Shown: one piece after another, positions 24,701-33,301 of the stretch
Numbering within the stretch: the first letter of the stretch is position 1
Layout: each line of letters starts with the position of its first letter
Source of the DNA: Chryseobacterium shigense
Lineage (GTDB): Bacteria; Bacteroidota; Bacteroidia; Flavobacteriales; Weeksellaceae
Assembly: GCF_014207845.1 (NCBI RefSeq)
Contig: NZ_JACHLC010000001.1
Span: forward strand, 1,612,001-1,676,000
Length of the DNA stretch: 64,000 nt
Reading direction: 5' to 3'
The notes under the pieces: model-generated
Told to the model about the DNA's origin: nothing
The model's database searches: none
The model's input: only the letters and a program-made list of their open reading frames with translations
Program-made: the position numbers and the translations under genes

Positions 24701-25495
24701 ATCCATTAATGAAATGGGTTTCAGTTCACGGCCTAAGAATTTTCTTTTTTCGATATAGTCATTGAAAATGGTTTCCAATGTATTTTTGAATTTTCCTTCA
24801 AACCGGATATCTGACAACTGTGTTTCGAAGGTGGTGTGACGGCAGTGGTCACTCCAATAGGTGTCTAAAACTTTCAGCTCGGTTTCTGTAGGGTTTCTTT
24901 TTTCTGTTTTAAAGTATTCCTGAATGAATTTTAAATCATCCAGGCCTAATGCAAAACCGTGGTTGTTAAAGAATTCTTCAAGCTGAGCATCATCGAAATT
25001 GATGAAGTTTTCGTGAACCAGAACTTTTGAAGGTATCTCATCGGCAGGAATATCCAGAATTGATAAATCTTTTTGCTGGGATTCGACTTTATTGATTAAA
25101 AGGTCTTTGATTTTTACCAGATCGGATTCAGAAACGCCTTCAAATTCTATCAGCTTTCCGCTTCTTACCTTAGACTTTTCATTCTCCGTTAATAGGGCGA
25201 TACACTGTTGTGCAGAATCCGCACGCTGATCGTATTGACCGGGTAAAAATTCCATGGCAAAAAAGATTCCCTTTGCCGGATTTTCTGTGTGTAAAATATC
25301 GGTAACAGGGTCTACAAAAGTGCTGTTTACCACTTTTCCGAACTCTCCGTCGTTCAATCCGAAAATATCGTAAATGTTGTATACTTTTACATTTTGGATC
25401 GATGGAACGACTGCTTTTACTTCATCAAAAATTTTTGGACTTTCAACATCGAAAATTCCTCTTTTTTCTACGAAAATTCTTTTGTTATTAGACAT
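21800..25495 (-). CDS. purL: Phosphoribosylformylglycinamidine synthase (large, single-chain)
   Basis: 1231 residues, the long fused form. Catalyses step four of purine synthesis: FGAR plus glutamine plus ATP to FGAM. Two AIRS-type catalytic halves are recognisable (FKNETHNHPTEIEPFGGAST with the ATP-site residues; VKDGGAAIALAKMSFGN in the second half). The glutamine amidotransferase domain closes the protein, with nucleophile Cys in GICNGFQALV, His in ISHGEGRF and Glu in GHPER. Cytosolic. The barstar-like gene follows by 13 bases. purB lies 2.7 kb upstream on the same strand, separated by two unrelated genes. Confidence 0.96.
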   Translation of the reverse strand: MSNNKRIFVEKRGIFDVESPKIFDEVKAVVPSIQNVKVYNIYDIFGLNDGEFGKVVNSTFVDPVTDILHTENPAKGIFFAMEFLPGQYDQRADSAQQCIALLTENEKSKVRSGKLIEFEGVSESDLVKIKDLLINKVESQQKDLSILDIPADEIPSKVLVHENFINFDDAQLEEFFNNHGFALGLDDLKFIQEYFKTEKRNPTETELKVLDTYWSDHCRHTTFETQLSDIRFEGKFKNTLETIFNDYIEKRKFLGRELKPISLMDLATVCGRYFHKTGKLENLVVSDEINACTIQIEAEYDGKKEPWYLLFKNETHNHPTEIEPFGGASTCLGGAIRDPLSGRSFVFQAMRLTGAADVLEPVDKTLPGKLPQKTITKQAANGYSSYGNQIGLATTMVSEIYDEGYKAKRMEVGFVTGAVPVDWVRREKPANGDSIIILGGATGRDGVGGASGSSKEQDETSIHTMSSEVQKGNAVEERKIQRLFRNPEVTRLIKKSNDFGAGGVSVAIGEIADSLEVNLDVLPLKYEGLNGTELAISESQERMAVVVDPKDKENFIRFCEAENIVAVEVAKVTDSGRMQMFWKGDKIVDLSRAFLDTNGCSKSQEVKITHLEEVKEETKAFTAENFLNILKDKNVASQKGLLEMFDSSIGATTVAMPLGGKYQQTLMEGSVQTLPVLGAKDIETVSLASWGFDAGISKQNSLLGASYAVIESVAKIVAMGGDYKNIRLSFQEYFEKLGQNPEKWGKPLASLLGAYDAQINLSLAAIGGKDSMSGTYQDLNVPPTLISFACANGDKKNIISPEFKNAGNKLYFFNHTAQENGLPNYESLKGIFEFIFENIKAGKIVSVKTVKDGGAAIALAKMSFGNRLGAEVNIDENALLSKNIGSLIIESKEELNSAALQYIGEVKDSGTLKINNLESSISDLESAYTGTFENLFPTKEKEKLTVEIDEKSNSINPRNIIIKKHGIAQPKVFAPVFPGTNCEYDTLNAFAKEGAIVSSLPLININHQLLDESIDAWVEEIRTSQILAFSGGFSAGDEPDGSAKFIVNVLKNEKMKNAVHELLDRDGMIIGICNGFQALVKSGLLPYGRIKDLDENSPTLAHNAIRRHISQMVNVKVVNDESPWLKGMKDQVFTIPISHGEGRFMASEEEIQKLYENGQIATQYIDLNGNIAHGMPFNPNNSLFGIEGVTSPCGKIYGRMGHPERFAEGLMKNIPTANYHNIFKNGVEYFK

Positions 25496-25574
25496 TAGAT
25501 GTCAGATTTTAAATATTAGATTTATTACTTTCTTTTTTCTTTTTCAGAACCATTGGTTGGCTCTCTTTTTATTT

Positions 25575-26999
25575 TTACAGCTTCAGCGTCAGGTTATTGT
25601 CATTGGTTCCGTCTGCATTGGAAGCTTTTTTAGGGGTTATTACCCACCATGCGTTATTGAGTACAAATTTAAAGGAATAGGTTTTGCCTTTTTCAAACTT
25701 AGACAGGGGAATTTCCAATTCAAAATGATTTGCATCTTTTTTCTTCATCCGGTATTCTTTATTTACCGGATTCCAGTCATTAAATGAACCTGCTACAGAA
25801 ATAGTATTGATTAATCCTGAATCCATATTTTTTGGATGATTATACTCAAAAACAACATTATTTCCTTTCACGGTATATCCGTAAACCTGTTTTTTGTCTG
25901 ATGGGGAAGTAAAGTCTTCCATGATCTCTGAAGCCGTATTCTGAAGGGTGTAGCCACCTCCCGGCACGCTTACATTGATAATCATACAGATTCCTATGTT
26001 ATATTCAGGATAGATGGTAAACCAGGTTTGTGTTCCAAAGGCTCCGCCGTGTTTAAATCCGACTTTACCATATTCGCTGATATAATAATCATCCCAAAGG
26101 TATCCGTGCCAGTTTTCTTTACTGTTTTCAATATTTTTCTGGGATTCCTGTACGACTTTATTTTTTGAGTCCAGTTCATATTTCAGGAATTTCATCAGGT
26201 CACCTAAAGTAGATTTGGTTTTTGCTCCTGTAGAACCCCATAGCTGGGAGCTGAAATGGGGCATCAGCTTACCGTTATCATAGTAACCATTGGCTAAATT
26301 TTCATTTTTACCCAGATTAAACTTAGTATGCTGCATTCCCAATCCTGAGAAAATATTTTCTTTAAAAAGTGTTTCCACATCTTTACCATAAACATTTTCT
26401 AAAATAATACCTGCCAATTCAAGGCTTAAATTACTGTATTTATATTTTACCCCGGGAATTGTATCCAGTTTTACATTTTTAAGATCTTTAAAAAACTGTT
26501 CCCTGGTATAATCTGCTTCAAGGTTTCTGATTAAAAAAGGGGTTTCATCGGTAGTTTTTTCATATAGTTTATCTTCATCCGGTAAACTTCTTGGGAGTGC
26601 TGTTGTGTAAGAAAGCAGGTTCTTAATTTTAACAGGTGTTCCCTGGTATTGCAGATTCTGATAATCTTGTTTTAAAAATTTACGGATATCATCTTCTAAA
26701 TTGATTTTTCCTTCCAGAACAGCTTTTGCCAGTAACTGGCCTGTAAAAAGTTTGGTAACTGAAGCGATCTCAAAATAGGTATTGTCATCCGCTTTATTTC
26801 CTTTTCCTTTATCTATTTCTCCGTAATGTTTTGTATAGGTTTTTCCATCTTTCAGGATTCCAATGGAAACGGAATAGGCTCCAGATTTTTGTGCAAGTTT
26901 CTGAGCATTGGCATCCATAATGGCATATACATCTTTCTGGTTTTGTGAAAAGCTTTTCACAGAGAGTAAAATGAATAAAAAAATCGGAAGGTTTTTCAT
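25575..26999 (-). CDS. Exported serine hydrolase (class C beta-lactamase family) with glycogen-binding-like C-terminal domain
   Basis: 474 residues. Signal peptide 1-19 ending SFSQ. Residues about 25-365 are a beta-lactamase/penicillin-binding-type hydrolase: ASVTK with Ser80 and Lys83, YSN at 188-190 and HGG at 317-319, the three motifs of the class C/DD-peptidase/esterase fold. Residues about 378-474 form a second domain with VAGSFNDWNP (402-411) and WWVITPKKAS, similar to the E-set or CBM48-like module of AMPK-beta and isoamylases, which binds alpha-glucan. The pairing suggests an exported esterase or peptidase anchored to a carbohydrate or used for dimerisation. Whether it hydrolyses beta-lactams is unlikely but open. 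Single gene just upstream of purL. Confidence 0.8.
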   Translation of the reverse strand: MKNLPIFLFILLSVKSFSQNQKDVYAIMDANAQKLAQKSGAYSVSIGILKDGKTYTKHYGEIDKGKGNKADDNTYFEIASVTKLFTGQLLAKAVLEGKINLEDDIRKFLKQDYQNLQYQGTPVKIKNLLSYTTALPRSLPDEDKLYEKTTDETPFLIRNLEADYTREQFFKDLKNVKLDTIPGVKYKYSNLSLELAGIILENVYGKDVETLFKENIFSGLGMQHTKFNLGKNENLANGYYDNGKLMPHFSSQLWGSTGAKTKSTLGDLMKFLKYELDSKNKVVQESQKNIENSKENWHGYLWDDYYISEYGKVGFKHGGAFGTQTWFTIYPEYNIGICMIINVSVPGGGYTLQNTASEIMEDFTSPSDKKQVYGYTVKGNNVVFEYNHPKNMDSGLINTISVAGSFNDWNPVNKEYRMKKKDANHFELEIPLSKFEKGKTYSFKFVLNNAWWVITPKKASNADGTNDNNLTLKL

Positions 27000-27098
27000 G
27001 GAGCTATTTTACATTATAAGTATTAGGGTTATCAGGATACATTGTTAAATGAACAAAAGTACTTTTCATATTAATATTGATATAAATTAAAAAGATAA

Positions 27099-28115
27099 TC
27101 AGTCATTTTTGCTAAGATCTGTCTTCTTCCGCGAATTTACAATAATATAAAATCTATGCGCAAAATTATAATCTATTGAATTATCCAACTTCCACTTTTC
27201 ATAGCCCTTATAATCAAATTGATGGTTTTCCGGTGGACTTAGTAAGTAGTAATACTGTTCCATTAAATATTCATCTACAAAACCGTCATTTCTAAGTTTC
27301 GTAAAGAAAGAAATCAATTTGGTTGCAGGATTTTCTCCACTAATTGAGCTGGAATTTTTTTCTGTTTTATAATCTATAAAACCATTAATGCCGGATATCT
27401 GATAATTTAAAAGAATTCCGGGAATACCTGACGCTCTTCCATATTTATCAACATTTTCATATATCCATTTCATTTTATTCGTAGCACTGCTCATGGTAAT
27501 CCTCAACAGTAATGTATCCTGGGCAGCAGCCGGTGCATAAAATATATTTGAATATCTTGTCAGAGGGTTTTTCTCAACAATTTTTGAAGGCATTATTTTT
27601 TTCAAAAACTCATCCTGTCTGCTATCCAAAGCTAAAGTATCATTTCCTTTCTGGCTGGTTTCCGAAACAAACATCCAAAACCCGGCATCATATACTCTTA
27701 CATTGATCAATCTGTCGAGATGTTTAAAATAAGTACTTATTCCATTAAGCTTAAACTTACCATCTTTAAAATGAATTGTTTTATTTACAGCTTCTTTTGG
27801 AGTATATTTTCTACTTTTAAGATTACCGAAATAATAATTAAAAAGCCTGTCTTCATCCAAACGTCCTGGAACTATTTTAAACAGGAACAGGGCATCATTA
27901 TTTTTATTTTCATATTCCGCAGAAAAAACACTGTCATTTTTAGAGTTTGTAAATAATCCTGTTCTGGTAAATTCTCCCAAATTAACCGGAGCTATAACTC
28001 CTGAAATTATATGTTCAAAATTTTCATTTGATTTAATTTTTTTATTCAGTTTAAAGTCCTGAGAAGATATAATCACAGGAAACAACATCAGAATAAATAA
28101 TAAATAATACTTCAT
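27099..28115 (-). CDS. Exported hypothetical protein
   Basis: 338 residues from the chosen start. A signal peptide (KYYLLFILMLFPVIISSQ) opens the protein. A frame 13 codons longer begins at 28154 but would place extra residues before the signal and overlap the purB terminator hairpin. The mature part is mixed, with NNDALFLFKIVPG, the tryptophan-rich NVRVYDAGFWMFVSE and a Tyr-rich C-terminus (QYYYLLSPPENH). No catalytic motif or lipobox is seen. It may be a periplasmic protein; not recognised. It lies between purB and the serine hydrolase, both leftward, with gaps of 44 and 99 bases. Confidence 0.65.
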   Translation of the reverse strand: MKYYLLFILMLFPVIISSQDFKLNKKIKSNENFEHIISGVIAPVNLGEFTRTGLFTNSKNDSVFSAEYENKNNDALFLFKIVPGRLDEDRLFNYYFGNLKSRKYTPKEAVNKTIHFKDGKFKLNGISTYFKHLDRLINVRVYDAGFWMFVSETSQKGNDTLALDSRQDEFLKKIMPSKIVEKNPLTRYSNIFYAPAAAQDTLLLRITMSSATNKMKWIYENVDKYGRASGIPGILLNYQISGINGFIDYKTEKNSSSISGENPATKLISFFTKLRNDGFVDEYLMEQYYYLLSPPENHQFDYKGYEKWKLDNSIDYNFAHRFYIIVNSRKKTDLSKND

Positions 28116-28130
28116 ATGAATTTCAAAAAA

Positions 28131-28157
28131 ATATGCAGCCCAAAAGGACTGCATATG
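28131..28157 (-). terminator. Possible terminator of purB
   Basis: Arms ATATGCAG and CTGCATAT close a hairpin with an inner CC/GG pair and an A-rich loop just past the purB stop. The U-tract (A-run at about 28125-28130) is modest. Confidence 0.5.
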
Positions 28158-28159
28158 CT

Positions 28160-29587
28160 TTATACTTTAAGATCAGCCTCCAATCCTATCAGGTCTTTAT
28201 TTTTATCCAGAATAGGCTGAACTTCATTGCTGATGAACTCCTCTGTCTGGATCGGCGCGAAACCGATAAAGTTTTTAGGATCTAAAACTTCTTTTAATTT
28301 TGATTTGTCCAGTTTTAAAGAATCATCGTTCAGGATTCTTTCAATAAGATCATTTTCTTTTCCTTCTTCTTTCACTTTTTTGGAAGCTTCCATAGAGTGA
28401 ACTCTGATCACCTCGTGGATTTCCTGACGGTCGCCACCGGCCTTCACTTCTTCCATAATGATATATTCTGTCGCCATGAAAGGAAGCTCTTCCATAATAT
28501 GTTTGTTGATTCTGTTCGGATATACAACAATTCCGTTCATGATGTTATTCCAGATCAGCAGGATAGCATCAACGGCAAGGAACGCCTGGGGAATGGTAAG
28601 TCTCTTGTTGGCAGAATCATCCAAAGTTCTTTCAAACCATTGGGTAGAAGCTACCATTGCGGAACTTGTCGTTAAAGACATCACATATTTTGCCAAGGCT
28701 CCAATTCTTTCGCTTCTCATTGGGTTACGTTTGTAAGCCATAGCAGATGAACCGATCTGATTTTTTTCGAATGGCTCCTCAATTTCCTTAAGGTTTTGAA
28801 GAAGACGTAAATCATTGGTGAATTTATGGGCAGACTGCGCAATATTTCCTAATAAAGCCACTACTTTAGCATCGATTTTTCTGTCATAAGTCTGACCTGA
28901 AACTCCAAATACCTTTTCGAAACCGAATCTTTTTGAAAGTTCTTTATCCAAATGTTTTACTTTGGAATAATCTCCGTTGAAAAGTTCAAGGAAACTTGCA
29001 GCAGTACCGGTAGTTCCTTTTACTCCTCTGAAACGAAGTGTTTCAAGAAAGAAATCAAGCTCCTCGATATCAAGAACCAAACTCTGTAACCAAAGGGTAG
29101 CTCTTTTTCCAACTGTTGTAAGCTGGGCCGGCTGGAAGTGGGTAAATCCTAAAGTGGGTAAATCTTTATACTGAATGGCAAAATCCGAAAGATTTTTCAT
29201 CACATTAACCAACTTTTTCTTTAAGATCAAAAGTCCGTCACGGATCTGGATAAGGTCTGTATTATCTCCTACAAAAGCTGAAGTAGCTCCTAAATGAATA
29301 ATTCCCTTTGCTGAAGGGGCTACATCACCATACGTATGAACGTGGGCCATTACATCGTGGCGGAATTTCTTTTCATATTCTGCCGCTTTATCATAGTCGA
29401 TGTTTTCTGCATTTGCTTTCAGTTCGGCAATTTGCCCATCTGTAATGTCAAGACCTAAGTCTTTTTCAATTTCAGCAAGCGCTATCCAAAGCTTTCTCCA
29501 GGTACGAAATTTATTGTTATGTGAGAAGTTAAACAACATTTCTTCACTGGAATAGCGCTCTTCCAATGGATTTTTGTAGGAATTCAT
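28160..29587 (-). CDS. purB: Adenylosuccinate lyase
   Basis: 475 residues. Cleaves SAICAR to AICAR and adenylosuccinate to AMP, two steps of purine synthesis, releasing fumarate. Family marks: RYSSEEM near the start, HDVMAHVHTYG (the first His region), LGATSAFVGDNTDL, the THFQPAQLTTVGKR segment with its catalytic-region His, and the signature GSSAMAYKRNPMRSERI, the flexible loop with the catalytic Ser. Homotetramer, cytosolic. Start ATG at 29587. Confidence 0.95.
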   Translation of the reverse strand: MNSYKNPLEERYSSEEMLFNFSHNNKFRTWRKLWIALAEIEKDLGLDITDGQIAELKANAENIDYDKAAEYEKKFRHDVMAHVHTYGDVAPSAKGIIHLGATSAFVGDNTDLIQIRDGLLILKKKLVNVMKNLSDFAIQYKDLPTLGFTHFQPAQLTTVGKRATLWLQSLVLDIEELDFFLETLRFRGVKGTTGTAASFLELFNGDYSKVKHLDKELSKRFGFEKVFGVSGQTYDRKIDAKVVALLGNIAQSAHKFTNDLRLLQNLKEIEEPFEKNQIGSSAMAYKRNPMRSERIGALAKYVMSLTTSSAMVASTQWFERTLDDSANKRLTIPQAFLAVDAILLIWNNIMNGIVVYPNRINKHIMEELPFMATEYIIMEEVKAGGDRQEIHEVIRVHSMEASKKVKEEGKENDLIERILNDDSLKLDKSKLKEVLDPKNFIGFAPIQTEEFISNEVQPILDKNKDLIGLEADLKV

Positions 29588-29844
29588 TCTTTCTTTTACT
29601 TTTTTAGATGTACAAAAATAAGGATTTTCATTGAGAGATGAAAATAGAGTGTGTTCTTTTAAATTTCAGTCGGAAGTGACGGTATATTTCATTTTTGATG
29701 GTACTAAGACTTACCTCCATTCCATTTTTTTTACAATTTGAATTATTTTTTCAACAGGAAGTGATTTTATATTATTTTATTTTTTAATTTAGTGAAACCA
29801 AGCTTAAAAAGCAGATCAAATAACAACTTAAAACCAAACTTATT

Positions 29845-29994
29845 ATGAAAAACTTAAAAAAACTTTCAAAAGGTGATTTAAAAATGATTTCAGGAGGCTG
29901 GGTTCCGCCACCGGGAGGAAGATGTCCTAACGGAACCTGTCAATATACCGAAAATGGGCCATGCAGAACTTATGATCCTGATAAATGCTACTAA
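29845..29994 (+). CDS. Double-glycine leader peptide with four-cysteine core (bacteriocin-like), peptide A
   Basis: A 49-residue peptide too short for standard ORF calling. Residues 1-18 (MKNLKKLSKGDLKMISGG) are a classic double-glycine leader, as used by bacteriocins and peptide pheromones exported and cleaved by C39-type transporters. The predicted 31-residue core starts at Trp19, is rich in Pro and Gly (WVPPPGGRC) and has cysteines at 27, 32, 40 and 48. The first 27 coding bases are identical to those of peptide B, which faces it across a shared terminator. No transporter with a C39 domain is next to it. Such peptides are labelled bacteriocin-like in Chryseobacterium, but activity is unproven. 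Confidence 0.8.
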   Translation: MKNLKKLSKGDLKMISGGWVPPPGGRCPNGTCQYTENGPCRTYDPDKCY

Positions 29995-30043
29995 AACTGA
30001 AATTACGTATTACAAATTCAGACCAGTAATAAAAATCATAGAA

Positions 30044-30075
30044 AAAGCCGTTCTTCCGAACGGCTTTATTTTTTA
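30044..30075. terminator. Terminator between the two GG-leader peptide genes
   Basis: Perfect 10-bp stem AAAGCCGTTC / GAACGGCTTT (30044-30053 and 30058-30067), TTCC loop, T-run after and A-run before. Can serve both converging genes. Confidence 0.82.
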
Positions 30076-30133
30076 TGGGAGATAACATAAAGATTTCATA
30101 TAGTGATTTTTACACCACTTTAAGATTCATATG

Positions 30134-30271
30134 TTAAGCAAGTCCGCATTCTGCTCCTACAGGAATACATTTCTTTACAAATGAGCACCAAAAGTAACCG
30201 GACAAACACATTGGAACACCTCCCTGAAGTGTCTTTAATTCTTGTTTTGAAAGTTTTTTTAAGTTTTTCAT
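30134..30271 (-). CDS. Double-glycine leader peptide with four-cysteine core (bacteriocin-like), peptide B
   Basis: A 45-residue peptide. Leader MKNLKKLSKQELKTLQGG (18 residues) parallels that of peptide A in length, charge pattern and final GG. The 27-residue core begins at Val19 (VPMCLSGYFWCSF), is more hydrophobic and aromatic than core A, and has cysteines at 22, 29, 35 and 42. Four cysteines in each core suggest two disulfides or modification sites. The cores share no clear alignment, so the pair may be two components of one activity or two paralogues that have diverged under selection. The ATG at 30271 is followed by the 27 bases it shares with peptide A. Confidence 0.8.
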   Translation of the reverse strand: MKNLKKLSKQELKTLQGGVPMCLSGYFWCSFVKKCIPVGAECGLA

Positions 30272-30501
30272 ACTATTATTTTTTTGATTTTTCCTACTCT
30301 GTAAGCTTTTCGGATTCTGCTATAATTTGGTAATACCAATATACATTTTTTTAATCAAAAACGTAATTTTAATCCTTACTGGTTATTTTTCTTGCAAAAA
30401 ATTAAGTATTTTAAAATACATCATCCGGTTATCGCCGCATCGAATTCTCGCTGAAGCACAGAGTTTTCTCATTTGCATTTTCCTATTTTTCAGGATTCAT
30501 C

Positions 30502-30509
30502 TACATTTG
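30502..30509 (+). promoter_or_regulatory. -7 promoter element of the sensor kinase operon
   Basis: TACATTTG fits TAnnTTTG and ends 13 bases before the ATG at 30523. The nearest TTTG (30471-30474) is 27 bases upstream, longer than the usual spacing. Confidence 0.35.
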
Positions 30510-30522
30510 CACCGAAACACAA

Positions 30523-32448
30523 ATGATGAAAAAAAATTATTCTCTTATTTTCTTTTTTTTCATAATTACTTTTTTTCCGGCACAAAAAAATGTCCCGGAT
30601 TCATTGGTTATTATATTAAACAGGACTACTGATCTTTCAAAAAGAGCAGAGGTTTTAAATAAAATATCTGACTCTTATAAGACTTCGGACCCGGATGCCA
30701 TGCAAAAATTTGCGCATGAAGCATTACAATCTGCAAAAAATGCCAATAATGTAAAGGAAGAGATTCTGGCGCTGCAAAATCTGGGAACTTCAAATATCAT
30801 CCGAGGAAATTACGATCAGGCACTCAGCTATTTTGACCAGACGGAACAAGAAATATCAAATCTTAACCATACTGATCAGAATATGCAGGAAATGCTGGCT
30901 AAAACTTTTGGCAGCAAAGGAATTATATATTCGGAACAGAATAATTACTCCCAGGCTTTACATAATGATTTCAAAGCAATGAAGCTATATGAAAGCAGTC
31001 AAAACGAAGTGCAATTATCCAAGATTTATAATAATATCGGGGTTATTTATCACTCAATTGACGATGATGAAAAAGCCTTACATTATTTTCTGAAATCCTA
31101 TGCTGTACAAAAGAAGATAAAAGCTGCTTCACTGGGAGTTTCGTGCTCGAATATTGGTTCCATTTATTTAGATAAAAACCTTCCTCAAAAGGCGAAAATA
31201 TTTTTTGATGAAGGGTTGAGCGAGTTTCAGAAAAATCCTAATCCCCGCGAACAGGGAGAGCTGTATAACAATATTGCCCAATATTTCATAATTAAAAAGC
31301 AGTTTGAACCTGCCAAAGAATACCTGTTTAAGGCAGAACAGGCTTTTAAAAGTACAGAAGACAGATTTGGGCTGTCCAATACCTATTTATTTTTAGGTAA
31401 AATTTATTATAGTGAAAACAAGCTTGACGAATCGCTGGAATTTGCCAACAAAAGCCTTACTATCTCTAAAGAGCTGGATCTCCCTGAAACTACTGTAAAA
31501 AGCGAAGAGCTGCTTTCCCAGATCTTTGATAAAAAAGGGAATAAGGAACAGGCTCTTGTTCATTTAAAAAACTACAGTGCAGAAAGTAAAAAGCTTTTAA
31601 AGATTGAAAATGCAAAGGAACGTATTAAAACAGAGCTTGATTTTGAATCTGAAAAACAACAGATCGAACAAAAAGAAAAAACAAACCGGGAGAAGATAAA
31701 ATGGTATTTCGGACTTTTACTACTGATCATTATGCTGGCAGGAATGTATTTCTTTTTCCGTAATAAAGAAAGGGAAAAAACAATACTGCTTCAAAAGCAA
31801 CTGACGGAATTTCAGCACAAGGCACTGCATCTTCAGATGAATCCTCATTTTGTTTTCAACTGCCTGGCAGCAATTTCTTCGTTCATTATGCAGAATGATA
31901 AAGAGGAAGCCATAAAGTACCTTGCAAAGTTCTCAAAACTTATGCGCCTCACACTAGATTTCTCTAAGGAATCACTTATTACTATTGATAAGGAAATTGA
32001 ATCTTTAAAAAATTACCTGGAGCTTGAACAGCTGAGATTTAATCAGAAATTCGACTTTACCATCACCAAAGATCCTTTAATAGAAGACGATACTGCACTT
32101 CCCTCTCTCCTGCTTCAGCCTTATATAGAAAATTCGGTTATTCACGGGGTAGTTCCCAAGGAGGGCAAAGGCTTCATTCAGATTAAATTCAGCCAGACGG
32201 GAGAATCATTAATCTGTGAAATCACCGACAACGGAATAGGAATAGAAACGTCTAAAAAACTGAAAGAAAATCTGGTGAACGTGCATAAATCCATGGCTAT
32301 GGAGATTTCACAAAAAAGACTGGAAACACTTGAAGAGTTTGAAAAGAAAAAGGTGAACCTGACGGTGACGGAAATAAAAGGAGAAAACAATACCCCTGAA
32401 GGAACAAAGGTAGTTTTGGAACTGCCTTTAGAATATATAAAAGATTAG
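30523..32448 (+). CDS. LytS-type sensor histidine kinase with periplasmic TPR domain
   Basis: 641 residues. Signal-like N-terminus (2-20, ending FFPAQ); then about 350 residues of tetratricopeptide repeats (KTFGSKGIIYSEQNNYSQAL, KIYNNIGVIYHSIDDDEKAL, NTYLFLGKIYYSENKLDESL) on the outside; one transmembrane helix about 394-413; a coiled linker; and a cytosolic kinase. The phosphoacceptor is His442 in LQMNPHFVFN, typical of the LytS/YehU (His_kinase PF06580) family, with a GHKL ATPase domain after it (SLLLQPYIENSVIHG, EITDNGIGIETS). The LytTR regulator gene begins 2 bases beyond its stop, so they form one two-component system. The signal sensed is unknown; TPR domains usually bind peptides or proteins. 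Confidence 0.9.
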   Translation: MMKKNYSLIFFFFIITFFPAQKNVPDSLVIILNRTTDLSKRAEVLNKISDSYKTSDPDAMQKFAHEALQSAKNANNVKEEILALQNLGTSNIIRGNYDQALSYFDQTEQEISNLNHTDQNMQEMLAKTFGSKGIIYSEQNNYSQALHNDFKAMKLYESSQNEVQLSKIYNNIGVIYHSIDDDEKALHYFLKSYAVQKKIKAASLGVSCSNIGSIYLDKNLPQKAKIFFDEGLSEFQKNPNPREQGELYNNIAQYFIIKKQFEPAKEYLFKAEQAFKSTEDRFGLSNTYLFLGKIYYSENKLDESLEFANKSLTISKELDLPETTVKSEELLSQIFDKKGNKEQALVHLKNYSAESKKLLKIENAKERIKTELDFESEKQQIEQKEKTNREKIKWYFGLLLLIIMLAGMYFFFRNKEREKTILLQKQLTEFQHKALHLQMNPHFVFNCLAAISSFIMQNDKEEAIKYLAKFSKLMRLTLDFSKESLITIDKEIESLKNYLELEQLRFNQKFDFTITKDPLIEDDTALPSLLLQPYIENSVIHGVVPKEGKGFIQIKFSQTGESLICEITDNGIGIETSKKLKENLVNVHKSMAMEISQKRLETLEEFEKKKVNLTVTEIKGENNTPEGTKVVLELPLEYIKD

Positions 32449-32450
32449 TT

Positions 32451-33212
32451 ATGATTAATGCTGTTATTATAGATGATGATGCCAATTTACGGGAAGGCAT
32501 GAAGGAAATGCTGAAGCTCTACGCACCGGATATTATACTTTTGGGAGAAGCCGAAAGCGTGAAATCCGGAATTGAACTGATTGAAAATAAAAAACCTGAA
32601 ATTGTATTTCTGGATATACTGATGAATGACGGGACGGGTTTTGATATCCTGGAACAGCTCAATGAAAGGCAGGGACAGATCTCAGCTCACGTTATTTTTA
32701 TTACGGCTCATGAAAAATTTGCGATCAAAGCTTTCAGGTTCAGTGCCCTGGATTTTTTGTTAAAGCCTGTAGATCCGGATGAACTGAAAAATGTAATCAT
32801 AAAGATCAAAGAGATACAGCACAGAAGCAATACGCATAAACATATAGAACTCCTTCTTGATAATATCAGCAGGAAGACGGAAAGCTTTAAAAAGATTGCC
32901 CTTTCAACCTCAGAAGGCATCCATCTGTTTGAAATAAAAGATATCATCCGTTGCGAAAGCGAAGACAATTACACAGAATTCTACATTAAGAACCATAAAA
33001 CGGTCATTATCTCCAAAACTTTGAAAGAATATGAAGAACTTTTGGGCGATCATGGTTTTGAGCGTATTCACCAGTCTCACCTCATCAATCTGAATGAGCT
33101 GAAATCCTATATTAAAAAAGATGGCGGCTTTGTCATTATGTCGGACGGATCGAAGCTTCCGGTATCTCAGAGAAAAAAAGAAAAACTGCAGGAACAGATC
33201 AACAGGCTGTAA
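32451..33212 (+). CDS. LytTR-family response regulator
   Basis: 253 residues. Receiver domain 1-120 with acidic pocket DDD at 8-10, phosphoacceptor Asp55 in VFLDILMND, Thr85 in FITAH and Lys105 in LLKPVDP. Residues about 145-250 are a LytTR DNA-binding domain (HLFEIKDIIRCESEDNYTEF, FERIHQSHLINL, LPVSQRKKEKL). Such regulators bind paired direct-repeat sites rather than HTH palindromes. Cotranscribed with the kinase gene. Gene targets are unknown; the T9SS leucine-rich-repeat gene 89 bases downstream is an obvious candidate. Confidence 0.93.
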   Translation: MINAVIIDDDANLREGMKEMLKLYAPDIILLGEAESVKSGIELIENKKPEIVFLDILMNDGTGFDILEQLNERQGQISAHVIFITAHEKFAIKAFRFSALDFLLKPVDPDELKNVIIKIKEIQHRSNTHKHIELLLDNISRKTESFKKIALSTSEGIHLFEIKDIIRCESEDNYTEFYIKNHKTVIISKTLKEYEELLGDHGFERIHQSHLINLNELKSYIKKDGGFVIMSDGSKLPVSQRKKEKLQEQINRL

Positions 33213-33301
33213 ATTCTAAATAGAACCCTCAAAATTCTCACCCGCTCTGGTTAAAAAAAACAATAAAAAATAAATTTGATAAAAAATTATTCAAACACTT
33301 T

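Noticed and set aside
30327..30632. 101-codon rightward frame upstream of and overlapping the sensor kinase
   Set aside because: It overlaps the kinase start in another frame, has no start signal and is low-complexity hydrophobic.
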